Assembly (NCBI GenBank): GCA_017621905.1
Contig: JAGASC010000265.1
Span: 1-5,672, forward strand
Source of the DNA: Roseburia sp.
GTDB taxonomy: Bacteria; Bacillota; Clostridia; Lachnospirales; Lachnospiraceae
DNA length: 5,672 nucleotides
Direction: 5' to 3'
Numbering within the stretch: the first letter of the stretch is position 1; each line of letters begins with the position of its first letter. The position numbers and the translations under genes are program-made. This document shows positions 1 to 4,844 of this stretch, in pieces. Under the pieces are notes generated by a model, which saw only the letters and a program-made list of their open reading frames with translations, had not been told where the DNA came from and ran no database searches.

Positions 1-24
1 ATTTAAGATTCAAAAAACCTTCAT

Positions 25-53
25 CTGAAAAACATGATTTTTTCATCTATAAT
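25..53 (+). promoter_or_regulatory. Possible sigma-A-type promoter for a plus-strand RNA
   Basis: A perfect TATAAT lies at 48-53 with CTGAAA (4 of 6 matches to TTGACA) at 25-30, giving a 17-bp spacer. Transcription would start near 60. The spacer holds an inverted repeat, TGAAAAA (26-32) and TTTTTCA (39-45). The 7-mer TTCATCT occurs at 20-26 and again at 42-48, about two helical turns apart. A short palindrome, TATACT-A-AGTATA (57-69), sits on the expected start site. No reading frame follows, so a promoter here would drive a short RNA ending at the terminator near 177. The region is AT-rich, where chance -10 matches are common, so this is tentative. Confidence 0.35.
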
Positions 54-124
54 TCGTATACTAAGTATATACAAAAGATAGCTTATACGTAACAAACTAC
101 TTTCGAATAAACTTTTTCATAATC

Positions 125-149
125 TGCCAGGTGGCATATCCATCTGGCA
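125..149 (+). other. Strong 10-bp hairpin just before the plus-strand terminator
   Basis: TGCCAGGTGG (125-134) pairs with CCATCTGGCA (140-149) around a CATAT loop, with a single G.U pair in plus-strand RNA. It directly precedes the terminator hairpin. The pairing is clear from the sequence. A role as body of a small RNA or as a 3'-end protecting structure is inference. Confidence 0.6.
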
Positions 150-150
150 C

Positions 151-177
151 TCCTCCTTTTTATGGAGGATTTTTTTT
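151..177 (+). terminator. Intrinsic terminator, plus strand
   Basis: TCCTCC (151-156) and GGAGGA (164-169) form a perfect 6-bp stem with loop TTTTTAT, followed by eight T residues (170-177). This is a textbook Rho-independent terminator for plus-strand transcription. The opposite strand has no T-tract after the stem, so it does not serve the glutamine synthetase gene. Confidence 0.75.
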
Positions 178-183
178 ATTATA

Positions 184-204
184 GGGGCCTGCATTGCAAG
201 CCCC
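184..204 (-). other. GC-rich hairpin downstream of glutamine synthetase, no T-tract
   Basis: Twenty-seven bases after the glutamine synthetase stop codon, the minus strand can fold GGGGCTTG against TAGGCCCC-like complement: read on that strand, GGGGC pairs with GCCCC, extended inward by T.G, T-A and G-C around a loop CAATG. What follows on the minus strand is TATAATAAAA, not a T-tract, so it is not a canonical intrinsic terminator. It is the only strong structure next to the gene's 3' end. It could stabilise the transcript end or assist factor-dependent termination; both are inference. Confidence 0.45.
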
Positions 205-231
205 ATCTGAATCGTTATAAAATCACGCTTT

Positions 232-2352
232 TTATACTTCGAAAATCAAATCTCCGTAAGACGGCATTGGCCACATAGACTTATCTACCAGCATTTCCAA
301 TTTATCCACCGGAGCACGAAGTGCAGCCATTGCAGCTTTTACCTCATCTCTGTAATATACTGCCTGCGCTCTTCCCTCTTCCATGGAACCAGCCTGTTCC
401 GTTGCCTCCTGAAGTTTGCCAAGTGCTTTCTTGGATTCTGCCAGAAGTGCAGATACCTCGGTAAGAATCTCTGTCTGAGCACTGACGTCTGCACCGCATG
501 CAGCCTTTACAGAGGTAATGGATTCTGCCAATACCGTTGTATATTTGATCACTGCCGGAATAATCTGTTTGGTTGCAATATCAATCATCGCTTTCGCTTC
601 GATATTGATTTCCTTCGCATAAGTCTCGTACTCGATTTCTACACGGGAATCCAGCTCTGCTTTTGTGAATACCTTGAACTTTTCAAACAGCTTCACAGCT
701 TTTTCTGTATTCAGTGCCGGGATAGCGTCTACCATGGATGTAATGTTCGGAAGACCACGTCTCTCGGCTTCTGCCACCCATTCCTCAGAGTAGCCATTGC
801 CGTTAAATACGATTCTCTGGTGCTCTGTTGCATATTTCTTGATCAAATCATGCACTGCCATGTCAAAGTCATCTGCTTTTTCCAATATATCGCAGGTCTC
901 AGCAAATGCTTCTGCTACGATTGTATTCAATACAACGTTTGGCTGTGCAATGGAGTCCTGGGAACCAACCATACGGAACTCAAATTTATTTCCGGTAAAT
1001 GCAAAAGGTGATGTTCTGTTTCGATCGGTAGCGTCCTTCATGAAGTCCGGAAGGGTCTTAACACCGGTCTCTAACTTGGTTCCTGCAATACTGTGAGTTG
1101 CCTCTCCTGTGCTGATCAGCTGTGTTAACACATCCTGTAACTGTTCGCCTAAGAAAACAGAGACAATTGCAGGCGGTGCCTCGTTTGCTCCTAATCTGTG
1201 GTCATTTCCTACATCCGCTGCGGATTCTCTTAATAAATCTGCATGCGTATCAACTGCCTTCAGGATACAGGTCAATACCAATAAGAACTGTATATTCTCA
1301 TGAGGTGTCTTGCCCGGATCCAAAAGATTGATACCATCGTCAGTGGTAATGGACCAGTTGTTATGCTTACCGGAGCCATTCACTCCTGCAAATGGTTTCT
1401 CATGAAGCAGACACTGTAAACCATGGCGTCCGGCTACCTTCTTCAAAGTTTCCATTACTAACTGGTTGTGATCTACAGCAATGTTAGCCTCGGAATAAAT
1501 CGGTGCCAGCTCGTGCTGTGCCGGTGCAACTTCGTTATGCTGGGTCTTTGCGGATACACCAAGTTTCCAAAGTTCTTTGTTCACGTCCTTCATGAAGGAT
1601 GCGATTCTTTCGCCGATGGATCCGAAGTAATGATCATCCATCTCCTGTCCCTTTGGAGGCATCGCGCCAAATAAGGTACGTCCTGTAAAGATAAGGTCTT
1701 TTCTCTGTAAATATTTTTCTCTGTCTACCAGGAAGTACTCCTGCTCCGGTCCAACAGATGGTGTTACTTTCTTTGAAGTTGTATTTCCAAATAATTTTAA
1801 AAGACGAAGTGCCTGCTCATTGATGGCTTCCATGGAACGAAGCAACGGTGTCTTCTGATCCAAAGCTTCTCCTGTATAGGAACAAAAAGCTGTGGGAATA
1901 CAAAGTGTTGCACCAGCTGCATCCTGTCTTACGAATGCCGGGGAGGTGCAGTCCCATGCGGTATAACCTCTCGCCTCAAAGGTAGCCCGCAAGCCTCCGG
2001 ACGGGAAAGAAGATGCATCCGGTTCTCCTTTGATCAATTCTTTTCCGGAAAAGCTCATCAGTACTTTTCCATTCTCCATAGGTGCCGTAATAAACGAATC
2101 ATGTTTCTCTGCTGTAACACCGGTCAATGGCTGGAACCAGTGGGTGTAATGTGTTGCACCCTTCTCGATGGCCCATTCCTTCATCTCATGGGCAACTACA
2201 TCTGCTGTCTCTAAATCCAGCTCCTTACCTTCTTCCATAACCTCATGAAGTTTTTTGTAAACTTTCTTTGGCAGACGCGCCTGCATCACTGCATCATTAA
2301 ATACGTTCTCACCAAAAATATCTGCTACGTTGAAGTATCCTGTTTCGCTCAT
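232..2352 (-). CDS. glnN: Glutamine synthetase, type III (GSIII)
   Basis: It makes glutamine from glutamate, ammonia and ATP in the cytoplasm, the entry step of ammonia assimilation. At 706 residues it has the length of type III enzymes (about 700) rather than type I/II (about 350-470). Visible features: the GSIII N-terminal region with a Ser/Gly-rich segment near 112-121; the metal-site segment GPEQEYFLVD (201-210); NEVAPAQHELAP (273-284); HEKPFAGVNGSGKHNNW (317-333), which carries the nucleotide/glutamate-site residues; RLGANEAPP (386-394); FEFRMVGSQ (458-466); and a helical C-terminal GSIII-specific domain (about 560-690). The ATG is supported by AGAGAGG at 2362-2368, 9 nt upstream. The gene stands alone after fba, with a promoter and a terminator-containing leader (2426-2498), so control by transcript attenuation is likely. 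It is often annotated glnA; assignment to type III is firm. Confidence 0.97.
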   Translation of the reverse strand: MSETGYFNVADIFGENVFNDAVMQARLPKKVYKKLHEVMEEGKELDLETADVVAHEMKEWAIEKGATHYTHWFQPLTGVTAEKHDSFITAPMENGKVLMSFSGKELIKGEPDASSFPSGGLRATFEARGYTAWDCTSPAFVRQDAAGATLCIPTAFCSYTGEALDQKTPLLRSMEAINEQALRLLKLFGNTTSKKVTPSVGPEQEYFLVDREKYLQRKDLIFTGRTLFGAMPPKGQEMDDHYFGSIGERIASFMKDVNKELWKLGVSAKTQHNEVAPAQHELAPIYSEANIAVDHNQLVMETLKKVAGRHGLQCLLHEKPFAGVNGSGKHNNWSITTDDGINLLDPGKTPHENIQFLLVLTCILKAVDTHADLLRESAADVGNDHRLGANEAPPAIVSVFLGEQLQDVLTQLISTGEATHSIAGTKLETGVKTLPDFMKDATDRNRTSPFAFTGNKFEFRMVGSQDSIAQPNVVLNTIVAEAFAETCDILEKADDFDMAVHDLIKKYATEHQRIVFNGNGYSEEWVAEAERRGLPNITSMVDAIPALNTEKAVKLFEKFKVFTKAELDSRVEIEYETYAKEINIEAKAMIDIATKQIIPAVIKYTTVLAESITSVKAACGADVSAQTEILTEVSALLAESKKALGKLQEATEQAGSMEEGRAQAVYYRDEVKAAMAALRAPVDKLEMLVDKSMWPMPSYGDLIFEV

Positions 2353-2425
2353 ATGCTACATCCTCTCTTTCTCACAATCCTAATCCCCTAAGACTAGACT
2401 TGTTTTTTTCCTGTGACGCTTACAC

Positions 2426-2459
2426 AAAAAGGGCATTCCAAGTCTATTGGAACACCCTT
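2426..2459 (-). terminator. Intrinsic terminator in the glutamine synthetase leader (likely attenuator)
   Basis: On the minus strand GGGTGTTCCAA pairs with TTGGAATGCCC (11 bp, two G.U pairs, loop TAGAC), flanked by AA before and followed by TTTTTG. The hairpin ends about 74 nt before the glutamine synthetase ATG. Two readings are possible: the terminator of fba, or an attenuator inside the glutamine synthetase leader. The second is favoured because a promoter-like sequence lies just upstream (2493-2522), none is visible between the terminator and the gene, and a competing hairpin overlaps its 5' arm (2450-2463). It may do both jobs. Confidence 0.75.
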
Positions 2460-2484
2460 GTTCAACGCTCACATTGTTTCGTTG
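2450..2484 (-). promoter_or_regulatory. Tandem hairpins overlapping the leader terminator (candidate ANTAR-type antiterminator)
   Basis: Read on the minus strand, the first hairpin is CAACG/CGTTG (2484-2463) with a 12-nt loop. It is followed at once by GAAC-AAGGGT-GTTC (2463-2450; the two share one base), a 4-bp stem closing a six-base loop with A at position 1 and G at position 4. The second stem uses bases of the terminator's 5' arm, so the two folds exclude each other. In known ANTAR-regulated leaders, a two-hairpin element with A1/G4 hexaloops overlaps a terminator in this way. The first hairpin here lacks a hexaloop, so the match is partial. No ANTAR protein gene lies in the window. Confidence 0.45.
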
Positions 2485-2492
2485 GTATAAAG

Positions 2493-2522
2493 ATAATACT
2501 TTTCAAAACGAATTGCAAGCAA
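2493..2522 (-). promoter_or_regulatory. Probable glutamine synthetase promoter
   Basis: On the minus strand TTGCTT (2522-2517) and TATTAT (2498-2493, five of six matches to TATAAT) are 18 bp apart. Upstream of the -35, at about 2521-2545, are phased A and T tracts resembling an UP element. Transcription would start near 2486-2488, just ahead of the two leader hairpins, giving a leader of roughly 135 nt. The -35 is only half-matched, so confidence is moderate. Confidence 0.5.
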
Positions 2523-2609
2523 AAAATTTACATTTTTTTAATTTTCACGAATTTAACAATAATTTCAAGTAAACTTAAAAATTTTTGTTAAATATCGTTA
2601 ATAAAAATC

Positions 2610-3476
2610 TTACTCTGCTTTTCCCACAGAACCGAAGAGTTCCATCTTCTCTTTTACAGTTGCTTTGATTGCCTCTGCGCCGGGAGCCAGTAATTTACGT
2701 GGGTCAAAGCCCTTGCCTGCCAAATCTTTGCCTGCCTCAATGTATTTACGGGTAGCATCTGCGAAAGATAACTGGCACTCTGTATTCACGTTAATCTTAG
2801 CTACGCCAAGGGAGATTGCTTTCTTGATCATGTCTTCCGGGATACCTGTACCACCGTGAAGTACTAACGGCATTTCGCCTGTCAGCTGCTGGATAGCATC
2901 CAGAGTCTCAAAGCTTAAGCCTGCCCAGTTTTCCGGATATTTGCCGTGGATATTGCCGATACCTGCTGCCAGCATGTCTACACCCAGGTCAGCGATTGCT
3001 TTACATTCCTTCGGATCTGCGCACTCGCCTGCACCAATCACACCGTCTTCCTCGCCGCCGATAGAACCAACCTCAGCCTCGATAGACATTCCCATTGCAT
3101 GAGCCACTGCAACTAACTCTTTGGTCTTTGCAACGTTCTCCTCGATTGGATAGTGGGAACCGTCAAACATAATAGATGTAAATCCAGCTTTGATACATTT
3201 ATAGCATCCTTCGTAGGTTCCATGGTCTAAGTGCAAAGCAACCGGAACAGTGATTCCAAGCTCTTTATCCATAGCTTTTACCATTGCTGCAACGGTGCCA
3301 AAGCCTGTCATATATTTTCCTGCACCCTCAGATACACCAAGAATAACCGGGGATTTCAGTTCCTCTGCGGTGAGCAGTACGGATTTGGTCCACTCCAGAT
3401 TGTTGATGTTAAACTGGCCGACTGCATAGTGACCGGCTTTTGCTTTTTCTAACATTTCTTTTGCTGATACTAACAT
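2610..3476 (-). CDS. fba: Class II fructose-1,6-bisphosphate aldolase
   Basis: A cytoplasmic, zinc-dependent aldolase that splits fructose 1,6-bisphosphate into dihydroxyacetone phosphate and glyceraldehyde 3-phosphate (reversibly), in glycolysis and gluconeogenesis. The product is 288 residues, typical of the short class II group. Numbered from the chosen ATG, it has LHLDHGTYEGC (81-91, general acid Asp84 and zinc ligand His85), EAEVGSIGGEEDG (133-145), NIHGKYP (175-181, zinc His177), VLHGGTGIP (205-213, zinc His207) and the phosphate-binding KINVNTE (227-233). Roles of residues are taken from the family. The frame stays open 24 codons further to a GTG at 3548, but the ATG at 3476 is chosen because GGAGG sits 9 nt upstream and the family begins MLVSAKEM. 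The upstream stretch is a structured leader. A ketose-bisphosphate aldolase of other specificity (tagatose type) is a less likely alternative. Confidence 0.95.
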   Translation of the reverse strand: MLVSAKEMLEKAKAGHYAVGQFNINNLEWTKSVLLTAEELKSPVILGVSEGAGKYMTGFGTVAAMVKAMDKELGITVPVALHLDHGTYEGCYKCIKAGFTSIMFDGSHYPIEENVAKTKELVAVAHAMGMSIEAEVGSIGGEEDGVIGAGECADPKECKAIADLGVDMLAAGIGNIHGKYPENWAGLSFETLDAIQQLTGEMPLVLHGGTGIPEDMIKKAISLGVAKINVNTECQLSFADATRKYIEAGKDLAGKGFDPRKLLAPGAEAIKATVKEKMELFGSVGKAE

Positions 3477-3503
3477 GTTTTCATTCCTCCATTTATTTAT
3501 ATT

Positions 3504-3516
3504 TGCCCAACGGGCA
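3504..3516 (-). other. Small GC hairpin in the fba leader
   Basis: TGCCC and GGGCA form a 5-bp stem around a 3-nt loop. It lies between the palindrome at 3523-3548 and the fba Shine-Dalgarno (about 3486-3490), within the predicted 5' UTR. It is the only GC-rich patch in an otherwise AT-rich leader. It has no T-tract and is not a terminator. Confidence 0.4.
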
Positions 3517-3522
3517 TGATTT

Positions 3523-3548
3523 GTAACTGTAAAGTACTGAACAGTCAC
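3523..3548 (-). repeat. Palindromic element, copy B, in the fba 5' leader
   Basis: Read on the minus strand, the arms are GTGACTGT and ACAGTTAC (8 bp, one G.U) around the 10-nt loop TCAGTACTTT. It resembles copy A at 4558-4585 in arm sequence and in a loop starting TCAG, but lies in the opposite orientation. One arm pair is swapped (A-T there, T-A here), so pairing is kept. It lies downstream of the predicted fba start site and would be an RNA hairpin in the leader. Confidence 0.6.
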
Positions 3549-3567
3549 AATATTTTTAACTAAAGGT

Positions 3568-3596
3568 ATTATATATTACTTCACAGGAAAAATAAA
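3568..3596 (-). promoter_or_regulatory. Probable fba promoter
   Basis: A perfect TATAAT on the minus strand (3573-3568) has TTTATT, a poor -35 with three of six matches, 17 bp upstream (3596-3591). The predicted start near 3561 leaves a leader of about 85 nt containing the palindrome and the small GC hairpin. The AT-rich setting weakens the call. A separate promoter is reasonable because a terminator-like repeat precedes it and the gene encodes an abundant glycolytic enzyme. Confidence 0.5.
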
Positions 3597-3610
3597 GTTA
3601 AATTTTTAAC
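3589..3610 (-). terminator. Weak AT-rich terminator after the lipid kinase
   Basis: On the minus strand GTTAA pairs with TTAAC around AAAT (3610-3597), followed by TTTATTTTT. The stem is short and contains a single G-C pair, so termination would be inefficient. It begins 7 nt past the kinase stop codon, and its T-rich tail overlaps the -35 of the fba promoter. Confidence 0.3.
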
Positions 3611-3617
3611 AATATGA

Positions 3618-4523
3618 TTATTCTTTGTGTTCAGGAATCATAATTTCCACGGTTCTGCAGAGATTTTTTATCACTACCTCTGACCGGTCTCCCCCAAATT
3701 CCCCGTCCAAGGTCCAGGAAATTTCATTTTTTGCGGTAAATTTCACCTCGTCCGCTTTAAAGGAATAGACCATATCCGTATCATCCACCAGATTGATCAG
3801 TGAAGCAATAATTTCATTCAACTCTATGGGATTTCTGGGTTTCTTGATCAATGTCACTTCAAATACCCCGTCATCCAGCCGGACATCCTTTCCGGTCATT
3901 CCTTTAAATCCGCCTACCGACGTAGAGTTTGTGATCATTCCATAGATAAACTCATCCTGAATCCGCACATTGCCATACTCCACCTGCATCAGGTACGATG
4001 GAATCTCATGAAGACTTCTTACTCCCTCCAGTATGTAGGCTGCGTGTCCTAGTACATTCTTCCACTCCTGGCTGGTCTTATAGGATACTTCCGTAAATAA
4101 ACCGAAAGCTGCCACATAGACAAAGAAATCCTCATTAAAGACTCCGATATCACAGGCAAATGGAACGCCGCGCACCGCCGCCTCCGAGGCCTTTACCATG
4201 TCTTTGGGAATGCCCAGTGATGTCGCAAAGTCATTGGTACTTCCCGCCGGAATATACCCCAGCGGCACCTTTTCCTCCCGGTGCATCATCCCCGTCACTA
4301 CTTCATCCAGGGTACCGTCGCCGCCGCTGCAGACCACCAAATCATAATTCCCGGCTTCTTCCTCTATTTTATACACCGCATCTCCGGGCGCCTGGGTGGG
4401 ATAAACCGTCACCTCATAATCTGCTTTTACCATCGTGTCGATAATATCCGTCAATTGGCCTTTGATTTTGGCCTTTCCGGAATATGGATTGAACACAAAC
4501 AATAATTTCTTTTTGATACTCAT
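3618..4523 (-). CDS. Diacylglycerol kinase-family lipid kinase (DgkB/YegS/BmrU type)
   Basis: A soluble or membrane-associated ATP-dependent lipid kinase, probably phosphorylating diacylglycerol to phosphatidate so that diacylglycerol released during lipoteichoic acid or other envelope synthesis can be recycled. The 301 residues carry, in order: FNPYSGKAK (11-19); the nucleotide-site motif GGDGTLDEV (67-75); IPAGSTNDFATSLGIP (91-106); DIG (125-127); LDDG (216-219); and DGEFGG (273-278), whose Asp/Glu form the catalytic region in DgkB. The order and spacing resemble Gram-positive DgkB. Most relatives have Asn where Asp73 stands. No membrane segment is visible. The start is the only ATG/GTG/TTG in frame before an upstream stop, although the purine-rich AAAGGGG (4544-4538) is 14 nt away, which is long. 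It probably shares a transcript with whiA-crh. The lipid substrate cannot be told from sequence. Confidence 0.9.
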   Translation of the reverse strand: MSIKKKLLFVFNPYSGKAKIKGQLTDIIDTMVKADYEVTVYPTQAPGDAVYKIEEEAGNYDLVVCSGGDGTLDEVVTGMMHREEKVPLGYIPAGSTNDFATSLGIPKDMVKASEAAVRGVPFACDIGVFNEDFFVYVAAFGLFTEVSYKTSQEWKNVLGHAAYILEGVRSLHEIPSYLMQVEYGNVRIQDEFIYGMITNSTSVGGFKGMTGKDVRLDDGVFEVTLIKKPRNPIELNEIIASLINLVDDTDMVYSFKADEVKFTAKNEISWTLDGEFGGDRSEVVIKNLCRTVEIMIPEHKE

Positions 4524-4557
4524 GAATTCCGATACATCCCCTTTACTTACAACAAAC

Positions 4558-4585
4558 GTAACAGTTCAGATACCTTCACTGTTAC
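4558..4585. repeat. Palindromic element, copy A, between crh and the lipid kinase
   Basis: Perfect 8-bp inverted arms GTAACAGT (4558-4565) and ACTGTTAC (4578-4585) flank the 12-nt loop TCAGATACCTTC. It occupies much of the 70-nt spacer, starting 8 nt past the crh stop codon. In minus-strand RNA it would be a hairpin followed by GTTTGTTG, at best a leaky terminator or processing site. It resembles copy B at 3523-3548 in inverted orientation, suggesting a dispersed small palindrome family. Confidence 0.65.
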
Positions 4586-4593
4586 TAACAAAT

Positions 4594-4842
4594 TTACTCT
4601 GATAAAAATTTCTCCAGTGCAGCGATTGCTTCTGCTTCGTCCTCTCCCTCTGCGTCCAATACCACTTCTTCACCATTTACCAATGCCAGGCTCATCATTC
4701 CCATTATGCTTTTGGCATTGACACGTTTCTGATCCATTTCCAGATATATTCTGCTGGCATAATGATTTGCCACCTGCACCAGATTTGCAATTGGTCTTGC
4801 TTCAAAATTTGCCTTCATCTGAACTACTACACACTTTTTCAT
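4594..4842 (-). CDS. crh: Crh-like HPr-family protein lacking the catalytic histidine
   Basis: An 82-residue HPr-fold protein. HPr carries phosphate on a histidine in GxHARP; here the segment reads NFEARP (12-17), with Glu14 at the histidine position, so it cannot be a normal PTS phosphocarrier. The regulatory serine region is intact: VNAKSIMGMMSLAL (41-54), with Ser45 equivalent to Ser46, the HPr kinase/phosphorylase target. The segment closely resembles Bacillus Crh, which has Gln at the same place. Its position right after whiA matches the yvcJ-yvcK-whiA-crh order in Bacillus, which supports the name. The likely role is as a Ser-phosphorylated partner of CcpA or a regulator of central metabolism. 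The ATG lies 2 nt past the whiA stop and its site AGAGG is within the last whiA codons, so translation is probably coupled. Automatic annotation may call it 'HPr family phosphocarrier protein'. Confidence 0.88.
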   Translation of the reverse strand: MKKCVVVQMKANFEARPIANLVQVANHYASRIYLEMDQKRVNAKSIMGMMSLALVNGEEVVLDAEGEDEAEAIAALEKFLSE

Positions 4843-4844
4843 CT

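Larger units (their letters stand above)
60..177 (+). ncRNA. Candidate small RNA with two 3' hairpins, convergent with glutamine synthetase
   Basis: Between the promoter-like sequence (25-53) and a strong intrinsic terminator (ending about 177) lies roughly 115 nt with no plausible reading frame on the plus strand. Its 3' half holds a 10-bp hairpin at 125-149: arms TGCCAGGTGG and CCATCTGGCA, loop CATAT, one G.U pair. The terminator hairpin follows one base later. All protein genes in the window are on the minus strand, so a well-formed plus-strand terminator here needs a plus-strand transcript. That could be an independent small RNA or the 3' UTR of a gene to the left of the window. I do not recognise a known RNA family. 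The RNA would lie antisense to any extended 3' end of the glutamine synthetase transcript. Confidence 0.35.

Noticed and set aside
26..45. AT hairpin TGAAAAA/TTTTTCA as a plus-strand terminator for a gene left of the window
   Set aside because: The stem is almost entirely A-T and is followed by TCTATAAT rather than a T-run; it fits better as symmetry within a promoter region.
151..169. TCCTCC in the plus-strand RNA as an anti-Shine-Dalgarno seed against fba or the glutamine synthetase gene
   Set aside because: The match is only six bases, is common to any GGAGGA site, and is locked in the terminator stem; not enough to propose a target.
797..1674. Several plus-strand open frames of 63-99 codons inside the glutamine synthetase gene
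   Set aside because: They lie antisense to a fully convincing long gene, show no recognisable family, and have low-complexity or Cys/Phe-rich composition typical of antisense shadows.
2521..2538. A/T stem AAAAAAT/ATTTTTT as the fba terminator
   Set aside because: It has no G-C pairs and no T-tract after it on the minus strand, and it coincides with the A/T tracts upstream of the glutamine synthetase -35, which is the simpler explanation.
2400..2591. Plus-strand open frame of 63 codons in the fba-glutamine synthetase spacer
   Set aside because: It has no Shine-Dalgarno site, an odd composition (Phe, Lys, Ile from AT-rich DNA), and it runs through the leader hairpins, terminator and promoter of the minus-strand gene.
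4160..4505. Plus-strand open frames including a Pro/Arg-rich 94-codon one
   Set aside because: Antisense to the GGDGT and P-loop part of the lipid kinase; the proline runs simply mirror the Gly-rich motif codons on the other strand.
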